Shown one piece after another: positions 15,794 to 23,640 of a stretch of 64,000 nucleotides of DNA; within the stretch, counting starts at the first letter, position 1; every line of letters starts with the position of its first letter. The notes beneath the pieces were generated by a model. That model was not told the DNA's origin. It worked only from the letters and a program-made list of their open reading frames with translations, and did not search any database. Made by a program: the position numbers and the translations under genes. Origin of the DNA: Nocardia miyunensis NBRC 108239 (GTDB lineage Bacteria > Actinomycetota > Actinomycetes > Mycobacteriales > Mycobacteriaceae); assembly GCF_001613065.1 (NCBI RefSeq), contig NZ_BDBQ01000047.1, positions 1 to 64,000 on the forward strand, read 5' to 3'.

Positions 15794-16894
15794 TCACAGC
15801 GCCGAGTTGATGTTCGAGAAGTCGATGACGCGCTCCGGTGTCGGGACGAAATCGAGGTCTCGGATGAGCAGTCCTTCGACGACGTAGCCGCCGAGGTCGC
15901 GAGCGGTGTCGAGGTAGCAGAAGGACGAGGCCCTGTGGTGGAAGTCGGCGCCCATCACGGTCTCCACGCCGATCGAGCCCAACCACTTCTGCTGCGCATC
16001 CCAGGTGGCCTCGTCGGCGGAGATGGTGACCAGCATGTGGTGGATGCCCTGGCCGTAGCGATCGTAGAAATCGACGTCATAGCTGCTGGGCCCGCGCGTC
16101 GGCGTGATGATCTCGAGGCCGAAGTCGGCGAACGGCGCCAGCGCCGAGACGTAGCGGTGATCGACGGCTTCGCCCCGGAAGTAGGGGTTCTCCAATGTGC
16201 CTGTGGCCGTGTGGAAGTCGGTCACCTGCCATTGCTCGATCCCGAACACCCGGTGGTAGTTCTCGATGGTCGCCATCACCTCGTCCACGACGATGCCGAA
16301 GTGATGCAGCTTCTGGACTGCGATCGGCCCGACGCCGGCGGGACGCTCGTAGGTGCCGTGATGGTTCCAGCGGACGTCGGCGGGTGCCGGTGCGTCCGTG
16401 CCGGAGACGACTTCGATCTCGACGAAGTAGCCGCCGAGCTGCTGTCGAGTGTCGAACAGGTGGCGCTGAGCCGCGCCGCCGGTGTACGACCCGGCGAGCG
16501 TGATATCCAGTGCGGCGAGCGCGTTTCGGAGGTCGTCGAACTCGGGTTGTGCCACGGATGCGAGGCGCAGTGAGCAGATACTTCCGCCGCGCGACTCGAG
16601 GTACGAATGGAATTCGCTGGAGCCGGACCGCGGTTCGATCAATTCGAACGGGACCGGGTTGGTGTGGATCTGCATGGGCCCGAGTTCGACGACGTCGGCG
16701 GCCGGAGTCGTGGCGCCCGTCGCGGTGCGCAGGGTGAATGCGCCGTCCTCCCGGCCGATCTCGCGATAGTCGGTCTCCCGGACGTCCCATTCGTCGATTC
16801 CGAAGAGCTCGGCGTACTTTCGTGTGGCGGCCTCGAGGTCGTGTACCACGACGCCGATCGAATGTAACCGGCCGAAGCCCAAGGGTGCTGTCAT
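15794..16894 (-). CDS. Two-domain VOC protein (possible ring-cleavage dioxygenase)
   Basis: A 366-residue vicinal-oxygen-chelate protein with two glyoxalase-like halves. In the C-terminal half the metal ligands are in place: His in KLHHFGIVVDEV (about residue 197), His in GQGIHHMLVTI (about 288) and Glu in GGYVVEGLLI (about 343). The N-terminal half has His in LHSIGVVV and Glu in GGYFVEIEV, but Cys in SICSLRL where the second His is expected. It is longer than typical extradiol enzymes and lacks their exact C-terminal signature; it could be an extradiol dioxygenase, an epimerase-like protein or an isomerase. It lies directly upstream of the Rieske alpha gene. The ATG at 16892-16894 is chosen because the domain begins right after it. 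Confidence 0.75.
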   Translation of the reverse strand: MTAPLGFGRLHSIGVVVHDLEAATRKYAELFGIDEWDVRETDYREIGREDGAFTLRTATGATTPAADVVELGPMQIHTNPVPFELIEPRSGSSEFHSYLESRGGSICSLRLASVAQPEFDDLRNALAALDITLAGSYTGGAAQRHLFDTRQQLGGYFVEIEVVSGTDAPAPADVRWNHHGTYERPAGVGPIAVQKLHHFGIVVDEVMATIENYHRVFGIEQWQVTDFHTATGTLENPYFRGEAVDHRYVSALAPFADFGLEIITPTRGPSSYDVDFYDRYGQGIHHMLVTISADEATWDAQQKWLGSIGVETVMGADFHHRASSFCYLDTARDLGGYVVEGLLIRDLDFVPTPERVIDFSNINSAL

Positions 16895-17004
16895 CGTCGA
16901 CCTCCAATTGTCAACTTGCCGATGCGGCGTGCTTCGAACGTAGGTCGGCGGCCAGCCCGATCGGGACCCCTCGTCCCGTGGGGCGGAACCGATCTCGCGC
17001 CGGG

Positions 17005-18234
17005 TCAGCGCGAGGTTCTCAGCAGGTGTTTCAGGTCGGTGGACACGTCGGCCAGTGCCGTCGCGGACACGGTGACGCCGCGGTCGATCATGCGGCGCGC
17101 GGCGCGCACGGCGTTGGGGTCGTCGACGGAGACCGCCGCGACCACCGTGCCGTCGCGCAGGCCCCAAGCCGAGAAAGGGCCGTCGCCCGGGGTGCCGCGC
17201 AGCACGCGATCGGTCGCCTCGTTCATATGGCCGACGCTCTCGATGTGCAGACCGTGGCGGTCGGTCCAGAACCATGGCGCGGTCGGAGTGGGCTGTGCCG
17301 TGCCGAGCAGGGTCGCGGCCGCGCGCTGCCCGTCGTGCTGGGCGGCCTCCCAGTGTTCGGCGCGCGGTCTCAGCACGCCGTTGCTCCGGCGGCGGGTCGC
17401 GTCCCCGACGGCGAGCACCCACGGGTGCGACGTTCGTTGCTCGGCGTCGACGATGATGCCGCGGTCGACCTCCAGGCCGATCGTCTCGGCGAGCGTCGTT
17501 TCCGGGCGCATCCCCACACCGAGCAGGACGGCGTCGAACTCGAGCGGTTCGGGATCGTCCTGGATCGTCGCCAGCACGACCGTCCCCTTGTCCTCGATCG
17601 AAACCAGTGCAGCCTGTTTCGTCGAGATGCCGTGCTCGGCGTGACGTGCGTGCAGCCACGCACCCACCTCGGCGCCCACCGCGAGTTCGAGCGGAATCGG
17701 CGCCGGATCGATCAGGGTGACCTCGACGCCGAGCTCGGCGGCAGTGGACGCCGCCTCTGCGCCGATGAGTCCACCGCCGACGACCAGCAGGCGTGCGCCC
17801 AGCACGAGCGCGGACCGCAATCTGTCGGCTTCGTCGTGGTCGCGCAGCACATGGACCAGGGGCGAGTCGACGCCCGGCAGCGGCGGCCGCGCGGCGTGGC
17901 CACCGGTGGCGAGCACGAGCGTGTCGGCAGCGAGGGTGCGTCCCGTGGAGAGTTCGACGAGCCGCTCGTCGGGTCGCAGGGCGGTCACCGTCTCGCCGGT
18001 GACGAGGCGCACGCCCTGATCGTCGTACCAGTCGGGTGGCTGCAGGGCGATGTCCGCGAGGTCCTGTTCACCGGCGAGGTACGCCTTGGACAGCGGAGGC
18101 CGGTCGTAGGGAACCTCGGCGGCTTCGACGAGGGTGAGTTCTCCCGCGAAGCCGCCGGCGCGGAGTGCGGCAGCGGTCCCGACGCCGCCCACGCCACCGC
18201 CGATGATCACGACCGAGGAAGGAACGTGGGTCAT
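17005..18234 (-). CDS. Ferredoxin reductase of the Rieske oxygenase system
   Basis: FAD-dependent NAD(P)H:ferredoxin reductase, 409 residues, of the class that serves multicomponent aromatic dioxygenases (BphA4/CumA4 type). Seen: FAD motif VVIIGGGVGGVGTAAALR with VPYDRPPLSKAYL (residues about 8-50), NAD-binding motif LLVVGGGLIGAEAAS (about 145-160), and the second FAD motif WVLAVGDATRR (about 280). It passes electrons to the Rieske ferredoxin encoded two bases upstream. The start ATG at 18232-18234 places the FAD motif at the normal distance. Confidence 0.92.
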   Translation of the reverse strand: MTHVPSSVVIIGGGVGGVGTAAALRAGGFAGELTLVEAAEVPYDRPPLSKAYLAGEQDLADIALQPPDWYDDQGVRLVTGETVTALRPDERLVELSTGRTLAADTLVLATGGHAARPPLPGVDSPLVHVLRDHDEADRLRSALVLGARLLVVGGGLIGAEAASTAAELGVEVTLIDPAPIPLELAVGAEVGAWLHARHAEHGISTKQAALVSIEDKGTVVLATIQDDPEPLEFDAVLLGVGMRPETTLAETIGLEVDRGIIVDAEQRTSHPWVLAVGDATRRRSNGVLRPRAEHWEAAQHDGQRAAATLLGTAQPTPTAPWFWTDRHGLHIESVGHMNEATDRVLRGTPGDGPFSAWGLRDGTVVAAVSVDDPNAVRAARRMIDRGVTVSATALADVSTDLKHLLRTSR

Positions 18235-18236
18235 GA

Positions 18237-18578
18237 TCACACCGCCGGGGATTCGCCGGGGAACAGCCAGATGTCCTCGCCGCGCACCTCGACGCGGTGA
18301 CACACCGCGCCCCGCGTCGCCGGGAGCCCGGAGACCCGGCCGCTCTTCAGGCAGAACCTGCTCGCGTGGATCGGGCATTCGACCGTGCCGTCTTCCACCC
18401 AGCCCTCGGCGAGCGAGGCGACCTGGTGGGTGCAGGTGTCGTTCAGAGCCCAGAACGTGCCGTCGGTGTCGTGCAGGATTGCGATGTCATCGTCGGTGCC
18501 GGTGATCGATCGCGGGATCGCGAGACCTTCACCTTCCGGTATGTCGCTGTTCTTGGCGACCTTGATGCCCTCTGTCAT
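18237..18578 (-). CDS. Rieske-type ferredoxin component
   Basis: Electron-transfer [2Fe-2S] protein of 113 residues. The Rieske ligands are Cys and His in CTHQVASL (about residue 49) and Cys and His in CPIHASRF (about 69), with the spacing of BphA3/CarAc-type ferredoxins. It shuttles electrons from the neighbouring reductase to the dioxygenase alpha subunit. It is translated just ahead of the reductase with a 2-base gap. Confidence 0.94.
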   Translation of the reverse strand: MTEGIKVAKNSDIPEGEGLAIPRSITGTDDDIAILHDTDGTFWALNDTCTHQVASLAEGWVEDGTVECPIHASRFCLKSGRVSGLPATRGAVCHRVEVRGEDIWLFPGESPAV

Positions 18579-18630
18579 CGGGATTCACTTTCCGGTCATG
18601 GTTGTGCTCGGGTGCGGTGGTCGTCGGATC

Positions 18631-19515
18631 TCAGGCCGGCGCGGGTCCGGATCCGACCCACTGATGGCCCCAACAGCTGGCCTCGGCGAAGCGATCGGGG
18701 CAGTGGTCGTCGCCGAGAAGCCTTCCGCCGTAGCCGTATTCGAGTTCGAAGCCCGAGGGTGTGCGAACGTAGAACGAGAACATCTCGTCGTTGGTGTGCC
18801 GCCCGAGGGTCATCGACAGCGGCGCGGCGCCGGCGAGCACCTTGTCGTAGGCACGTCCCACGATGTCGAGTTCGTCGACCTCGACCATCAGGTGGCCGAC
18901 GCCGGGGGAGAACGGACCGACACCGCCGAAGGCGTAGGAGTGATGACGCGGATTGCAGTGCAGGAAGGTGGCCGTCGATCCGTCGGGCGCGAGGACGTGG
19001 TCGCTGAGCTCGAACCCGAAGATGTCGGCGTACAGATGCTGCGTCGCGTCGACATCGGTGACCAGTTGCAGCGCATGGCCGAGCCCGCAGTTACCCGTCA
19101 CGAAGCGGGCACTGGTCGGTGAGACGAACTGCCGCTGTTCCTTCGTCAGGCCGTAGAAGACCTCGATGGCGAGCCCGCTCGGGTCCCGGAACGTGACGAG
19201 TTCCGTGACGAGCCGTTCGGAAGCCAGCTCCGCCGTGTCGGAATCCACGTCGTAACCGGCGTCCAGCAGTTGTTCGGTGAGCTCGCTCAGCGCCTGCGGT
19301 GACCGCGCTTCCCAACCAAGGGTGCTGACCCGGTCGGTCGGTCCCTTGCGGATGTCGAAGCGGTAGGATTTGCCGTCCAGACGCAGGCGCAGACGGTCGT
19401 CGGAACGCTCCGCGACCTCGAATCCGAGCAGATCCGTGCCGAACGCTTGCCACGCATCGAGATCAGTTGCCTCGATCGCCACGTAGCCCAGGCCGGCCAC
19501 CTTGTGATCAACCAT
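18631..19515 (-). CDS. BphC/HsaC-like extradiol dioxygenase
   Basis: Type I extradiol catechol dioxygenase, 294 residues, two VOC domains. Only the C-terminal domain binds iron: His in CGLGHALQLVTD (about residue 145), His in GVGHLMVEVDE (about 209) and Glu in PSGFELEYGYGG (about 260). The second-sphere catalytic His and Tyr in NPRHHSYAF and LGRHTNDEMFSFYVRTP are also present, as in BphC. It should cleave a catechol next to a hydroxyl to give a meta-cleavage product, the substrate of the hydrolase at 12879. The start at 19513-19515 is chosen for the AAAGGAG eight bases upstream; the open frame continues 14 codons further but without a better site. Confidence 0.93.
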   Translation of the reverse strand: MVDHKVAGLGYVAIEATDLDAWQAFGTDLLGFEVAERSDDRLRLRLDGKSYRFDIRKGPTDRVSTLGWEARSPQALSELTEQLLDAGYDVDSDTAELASERLVTELVTFRDPSGLAIEVFYGLTKEQRQFVSPTSARFVTGNCGLGHALQLVTDVDATQHLYADIFGFELSDHVLAPDGSTATFLHCNPRHHSYAFGGVGPFSPGVGHLMVEVDELDIVGRAYDKVLAGAAPLSMTLGRHTNDEMFSFYVRTPSGFELEYGYGGRLLGDDHCPDRFAEASCWGHQWVGSGPAPA

Positions 19516-19626
19516 GCCGTCTCCTTTGAAGGTCGAACCGATGGGCTCATCCTTCAATCCGGAGGCGAGGCAGGGACAGCATCTTTCCCGTCGGACGGAA
19601 TCGTGCTGTGCGCGTGGGTCCGGGCG

Positions 19627-20433
19627 TCAGCTGGGACGCGGAGGACCGATCGGCTTGCGGGACAACTCGCGTGCGAGTTGTCCGCCCACCTTCTGCAGGG
19701 GCCTGACCCAGCCGAGGTCGAAACGTCCACTGGGACAGCAGATGGAGAGGGCGACGACCGCGTGGCCGTCCGGGCCGAGCACCGGCACGGCGATGCACCG
19801 TTGGCCGAGTGCGGACTCCTGGATGCTCGTGGCGTACCCCTCGTCGGAGACGCGTTGCAGTACGTGTTCGATCCGATGTCGGTCGGTGAGGGTGTGCTCG
19901 GTGAACGCGGTCCGGTGAAGTGCGAGCACTTTGTCCACCGTGTATCGGTCGGAGAACGCCAACAGCGCCTTGCCGAGCGCGGTCGCGTACGCGGGCTGGC
20001 GGGTGCCCACCGCCGTCGAACACGGCAGACGACTGAGGCCGTGCACCTTCTCGACGTGCAGTACGTCCGTTCCGTCGAGCACGGCCAGATGGATGACCTG
20101 ACGGATGTCCGCGAACAACTCCGCCATGTAGGGGAGTGCGATGTCCCGCAGGCCTCTGGGGCGCGACACGATCGTGTAGTTGCCGACTTCGAACATGCGC
20201 GGTGTCAGGTAGTAGCGGTTTTCGCTGTGGCCGACGAAACCGCTCTTCACGAGTTCACCGAGGATGCGGTGTGTCGTCGAGCGCGAAAGGCCCGATCGCC
20301 CGGCGAGTTCGCTGACCCCGTGCAGGGTTCGCGAATCCATGAAGGCGTCGAGCAGCCTGGTGACCTTCTCGACAGCGGAGTCCTTCTGGACTGCCGCACC
20401 GTCGGTGTTGTCATACTCCTCACCGACGGTCAC
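19627..20433 (-). CDS. IclR-family transcriptional regulator
   Basis: A 268-residue regulator with an N-terminal winged helix (SELAGRSGLSRSTTHRILGE, residues about 40-60) and a C-terminal GAF-like effector domain ending in ALSICCPSGRFD. IclR proteins often sense aromatic acids or CoA-pathway intermediates. It sits directly upstream of and co-directional with the extradiol/Rieske operon (111-base gap), so it is the first candidate for controlling that operon. Another IclR gene lies at 45218. Which of them binds the TTCYA-N6-GGAA palindrome cannot be told from sequence alone. Confidence 0.92.
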   Translation of the reverse strand: MTVGEEYDNTDGAAVQKDSAVEKVTRLLDAFMDSRTLHGVSELAGRSGLSRSTTHRILGELVKSGFVGHSENRYYLTPRMFEVGNYTIVSRPRGLRDIALPYMAELFADIRQVIHLAVLDGTDVLHVEKVHGLSRLPCSTAVGTRQPAYATALGKALLAFSDRYTVDKVLALHRTAFTEHTLTDRHRIEHVLQRVSDEGYATSIQESALGQRCIAVPVLGPDGHAVVALSICCPSGRFDLGWVRPLQKVGGQLARELSRKPIGPPRPS

Positions 20434-20476
20434 GGCGCCACATCCGTCCGGTACGTGCGCAGTGTCATGGACGAGA

Positions 20477-21247
20477 TCAATGATCCTCGACCGATGCGAT
20501 GCCGGACTCCAACTTCGCGCCGAGGTGCGCCGGCACGGGTCCGCGCACCACCGAATGGAAGTACGCGATATGTTCGGCCATCGCTCTCTCGGCTGCCTCG
20601 GGGTCCTGCGCTCGGAGCGCGGCCAGCAGGGCTTCGTGCTGCGCGTGCAGGTTCGCCTGGACGTCGGGTCCTTTCTGGGCGAAGTCCAGGAGGGTGGGCT
20701 CGTTGGGAATCTGCACGAGTGCGCTGAACAGAGCCGACAGCACCCGGTTGCCAGTCGCGTCGCTGATCAACTGGTGGAACTGCACGTCGAGGAGCAGCAG
20801 TCGGCTCTCCTCGAGTCCGAACTCGGTTTCACTCTCGTATATCCGTTGCAGCTCGGCGATCTGGTCGGGTGTCGCGTGCGACGCGGCGAGGCGTGCGGCC
20901 GGCACCTCGAGCATTTCGCGAACGCTCCCGACTTCCTCGTGAGTCACCCGGCCGAGCTTGAGAATCGCGTTCATCGAATCGGAGAGAGTCGCGGCGAACG
21001 ACTTGTGGTCGACGGTTCCGACGAAGCTGCCGCCGCCCGCGCCGCGTTGTGTGGAGATGAGTCCGTCGGCAGCGAGCGCTCGCAGGGCTTCACGCACGGT
21101 CGGGCGACTGACGTGAAACTCCTTGGCTAGCTCGGTTTCGCTGGGCAATCGCGTTCCCGCAGGCAGTACCGAGGTCAGGATCGCCTCTCGCAGCTGTTGC
21201 TCGACCTGTTGGCGCGGGCGGTCAACCGGTATGACTTTCAGCCGCAT
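20477..21247 (-). CDS. FadR-subfamily GntR regulator
   Basis: A 256-residue regulator: winged helix at residues 10-75 (LPSETELAKEFHVSRPTVRE) and FCD ligand domain at 95-225 with the helices DVQFHQLISDATGNR and AMAEHIAYFHSVV, whose His residues are the usual metal ligands. It probably responds to an organic acid of the catabolic pathway. Its start codon has no room for a ribosome binding site: a TAGATT -10 box sits at positions -12 to -7 relative to the ATG, which indicates a leaderless transcript. It lies 43 bases upstream of the IclR gene in the same direction and may be co-transcribed with it. Confidence 0.92.
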   Translation of the reverse strand: MRLKVIPVDRPRQQVEQQLREAILTSVLPAGTRLPSETELAKEFHVSRPTVREALRALAADGLISTQRGAGGGSFVGTVDHKSFAATLSDSMNAILKLGRVTHEEVGSVREMLEVPAARLAASHATPDQIAELQRIYESETEFGLEESRLLLLDVQFHQLISDATGNRVLSALFSALVQIPNEPTLLDFAQKGPDVQANLHAQHEALLAALRAQDPEAAERAMAEHIAYFHSVVRGPVPAHLGAKLESGIASVEDH

Positions 21248-21253
21248 GTCATA

Positions 21254-21259
21254 AATCTA
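21254..21259 (-). promoter_or_regulatory. Leaderless -10 promoter element of the GntR gene
   Basis: Read on the minus strand, TAGATT ends seven bases before the ATG at 21247, so transcription should begin at the A of the start codon. The surrounding 11-mer (21250-21260) recurs with one change at 23601-23611, upstream of the flavin monooxygenase gene. This suggests a common sigma factor or regulator. Confidence 0.5.
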
Positions 21260-21306
21260 TCAATCGAAGCATGGCAACCTGAATTGTGTTGGGAGCGAGT
21301 GCGTCC

Positions 21307-21348
21307 GCGGGTGGCCTGGGCCGCCGTTCGACGGCCCAGGCCACCCGC
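21307..21348. terminator. Strong terminator hairpin
   Basis: A perfect 17-bp GC-rich stem (21307-21323 with 21332-21348) and an 8-base loop, starting seven bases beyond the stop codon of the quinone-oxidoreductase-like gene. It ends the two-gene operon 21355-23549 before the GntR promoter. Confidence 0.88.
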
Positions 21349-21354
21349 GTCAAC

Positions 21355-22281
21355 TCACGGCTCGATGACGAGCTTGTGGTGGGGGGAGGCCGCAAGAGCC
21401 TCCCAAGCGTCCGACACCTGTTCGATGGGCAGTCGTCGGGTGGATACCACCAGGTCACCGGAGGCGATCCAGTCGAGCAGTTGGAGGTAGCCCGCACGCT
21501 GTCCTTCGGGCGGTACCTGGGCGCCGACGAAGCCCAGCAGGCTCTTTCCGAGGATCTCGCCGTATGACACCGTGCTCTGGCGTCCGGCGAGAGAACCGAA
21601 CACCACGCAGCGGCCGTTCATCTTCGTCGCGGCGAGCGCGGCCGGTGTCTGCTGTCCGAACAGCGGGTCGATGACGACGTCGTACCCACCGTCGGACGCG
21701 GCCTTCAGGGCCTGCGCGTCATCACCGGTCAGAGTGACGATCTCGTCGGCGACGCCGCGGTCGCGCAACGCTTCGAGCGCTGGGGTGTGGCGGGCTGCCG
21801 CGACGACGCGCTTGGCCCCCAGCAACTTCGCGACCTGTACCGCGATACCGCCGGCGGCGCCGCTCGCGCCCAGAACCAGAACCGTCTCATCGGGCTGCAG
21901 GGCAGCCCGATGCTTCAGTGCGCCGTATGCGGTCGTGCCCGCGATCCCGGCGGCGACCGCCGCGGCCTCGTCCACACCGTCCGGGATCGGAATCGCCGCG
22001 GCCGCGTTGAACGGCGCACGTTCCGCGATCGAGCCGTACGGCGCCCGCACGTCCTTGAAATAGACCCGAGTTCCGTCGCCCAGCCTGGCCACCCCTTCGC
22101 GTCCGACGATCGACGGGATCGGGGGAGCACCGTACGGACCACCTGCCGCCAGCAGGCGGTCGATGGGGTTGAGTGCGGCGACGAGAACGTCGGCAACGGT
22201 TTCGCCGTCGGCGGCGACCGGCTCGTCGAACTCGCCGACGCTGGGGACACCGCCTACTTCGTTGAGGAGCGCAGCCTTCAT
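21355..22281 (-). CDS. Quinone-oxidoreductase-like medium-chain dehydrogenase
   Basis: NADPH-dependent MDR-superfamily oxidoreductase, 308 residues, of the zinc-free quinone oxidoreductase type. Seen: substrate/NAD-domain junction AAAVAAGIAGTTAYGAL (about residues 105-121) and the nucleotide-binding VLVLGASGAAGGIAVQVAK (about 134-152). The catalytic and structural zinc Cys residues of alcohol dehydrogenases are absent. Its start overlaps the upstream flavin monooxygenase stop by four bases. A role in reducing a quinone or enone formed by that monooxygenase is a reasonable inference. Confidence 0.85.
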   Translation of the reverse strand: MKAALLNEVGGVPSVGEFDEPVAADGETVADVLVAALNPIDRLLAAGGPYGAPPIPSIVGREGVARLGDGTRVYFKDVRAPYGSIAERAPFNAAAAIPIPDGVDEAAAVAAGIAGTTAYGALKHRAALQPDETVLVLGASGAAGGIAVQVAKLLGAKRVVAAARHTPALEALRDRGVADEIVTLTGDDAQALKAASDGGYDVVIDPLFGQQTPAALAATKMNGRCVVFGSLAGRQSTVSYGEILGKSLLGFVGAQVPPEGQRAGYLQLLDWIASGDLVVSTRRLPIEQVSDAWEALAASPHHKLVIEP

Positions 22282-23549
22282 CGGTTTCCGGCCTCCGCGT
22301 TGTCGTTCTTCTTGTCGTCTTCCTTGTAGAGCGAGCCGAGGAACGGCGGATCGGTGGGGCCGTAGCCCATGCCGAGGATCAACCGCGTCGAGCGCTCCAT
22401 CGTGGTGTCCTGGTCCATCAGGGCGTGGCTGGCCAGGACGTCGATGTCGCGCCGATACCGTTGCAGCGCATTACTGGTCTGATACATGCTCGAGCCCATG
22501 CTGGTGCACAGGATGGTGATGGCTTCCTGGGCCAGACGCACGATGGTGACGTGGTCGAGTTCGATCTGACCGATCTCCTCGAGGCTCCAGAGCGCGCCGG
22601 CTTCCGACTTCTCGATGGACTGGCTGATGGTCTCGCGCCAGAGGAGCTGAGCTGTCCGGACCTTCTGCAGCGCCTCGCCCCAGCGTGCCCGGGACAGTGG
22701 GAAATCCACTCGGCGCAAGGCACCGAACGACGCTGTGCTGGATTGGAACTGATCGCGGATGATCTCGACCGTCGCCTCGGCGCAGCCCAGCGCGATGCCC
22801 GTCATCATGTTCGGCAGGCTGGCGTACACCGGATACCGGAAGAAGGATTCGACGTGGCTCACGCCGCCGTGGCGGTCGTGGGAGATGAAGTCCTCCCACA
22901 GCAGCGAGTACTTGTCCGAGACGAAGACACCGTCCAGGGTCACGCTCGAGCTGCCCGTCGCCGACATGCCCGACATCTTCCAGTCGTCGTTGAGTTCGAC
23001 GTCCGAGATCGGCAGCAGGAAGATGTACGGGACCTGCTCTCCGTTCTCCTCGACCGGGGCGGTCGCCGTAGTCCAGTCCGAGTTCCAGGCGCACGAGGCG
23101 TACCGGAAGGTGCCCCAGACCTTGAAACCGCCCTCGACCCGTTCGGCATGGCCGGCGGGGGAGAGTGGCGCGGCGGCGAGTACATAGTTCCGGTCGGCGA
23201 AGAGCTCTTCCTGGCACTCCATCGACATGCGGCACACCAGCCAGCTGTGATCCATGAGGAACGCGATCGTCCACGCCATCGAGGCGTCACCGTGGGCGAG
23301 TTCGCGGGCCACCTCGGCCAGGGCCCGGATGCCGAGCCCCTGACCGCCCCACTTCTTCGGCACGAGAGCGGTAATCAGGCTCTCGACCTCCGGAATGAGG
23401 TCCTTCGGCATGTGACGCAGGGCCTCGGCGTCCGCCGCGCGCGCACGTAGGGTCGGAGCCAACTCCTGAGCACGTGCGATCAGCGCGTCCGTCGCTGCTC
23501 GCGTTGCCGCGTCCTCTGCGGGTGGGGCAGCCGGTGCGGTGATGGTCAT
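22278..23549 (-). CDS. HsaA-like flavin-dependent monooxygenase (acyl-CoA dehydrogenase fold)
   Basis: A 423-residue group D flavoprotein monooxygenase candidate. The start of the fold is LVPKKWGGQGLGIRALAEVA (about residue 60), with the FMN/substrate-binding sheet around LNDDWKMSGMSATGSSSVTLDG and the C-terminal four-helix bundle ending in ALMDQDTTMERSTRLILG. These enzymes use reduced flavin from a separate reductase to ortho-hydroxylate phenols (HsaA, HpaB) or oxidise related rings. It lacks the acyl-CoA dehydrogenase catalytic Glu signature. Three such proteins occur in the window (also 47476 and 55806) with only one reductase (55261). Confidence 0.82.
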   Translation of the reverse strand: MTITAPAAPPAEDAATRAATDALIARAQELAPTLRARAADAEALRHMPKDLIPEVESLITALVPKKWGGQGLGIRALAEVARELAHGDASMAWTIAFLMDHSWLVCRMSMECQEELFADRNYVLAAAPLSPAGHAERVEGGFKVWGTFRYASCAWNSDWTTATAPVEENGEQVPYIFLLPISDVELNDDWKMSGMSATGSSSVTLDGVFVSDKYSLLWEDFISHDRHGGVSHVESFFRYPVYASLPNMMTGIALGCAEATVEIIRDQFQSSTASFGALRRVDFPLSRARWGEALQKVRTAQLLWRETISQSIEKSEAGALWSLEEIGQIELDHVTIVRLAQEAITILCTSMGSSMYQTSNALQRYRRDIDVLASHALMDQDTTMERSTRLILGMGYGPTDPPFLGSLYKEDDKKNDNAEAGNR

Positions 23550-23604
23550 CGGTTTCGATCCTTCCGATCAGGCAGGGCCGGAGCCGCTGCCAATGTGTTA
23601 CATA

Positions 23605-23610
23605 TATCTA
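23605..23610 (-). promoter_or_regulatory. Putative -10 element of the flavin monooxygenase operon
   Basis: TAGATA on the minus strand, about 55 bases before the ATG at 23549, inside an AT-rich patch unlike the GC-rich surroundings. It shares 10 of 11 bases of context with the GntR-gene promoter at 21250-21260. No convincing -35 box was identified. Confidence 0.4.
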
Positions 23611-23640
23611 TTTGGTAAAAGTCGGACATTCGCGAGGTGA

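Noticed and set aside
16895..17659. Upstream extension of the VOC frame (15794) to an ATG at 17659
   Set aside because: This stretch overlaps the ferredoxin reductase coding region and is Arg-rich shadow translation. The glyoxalase domain begins right after the ATG at 16894.
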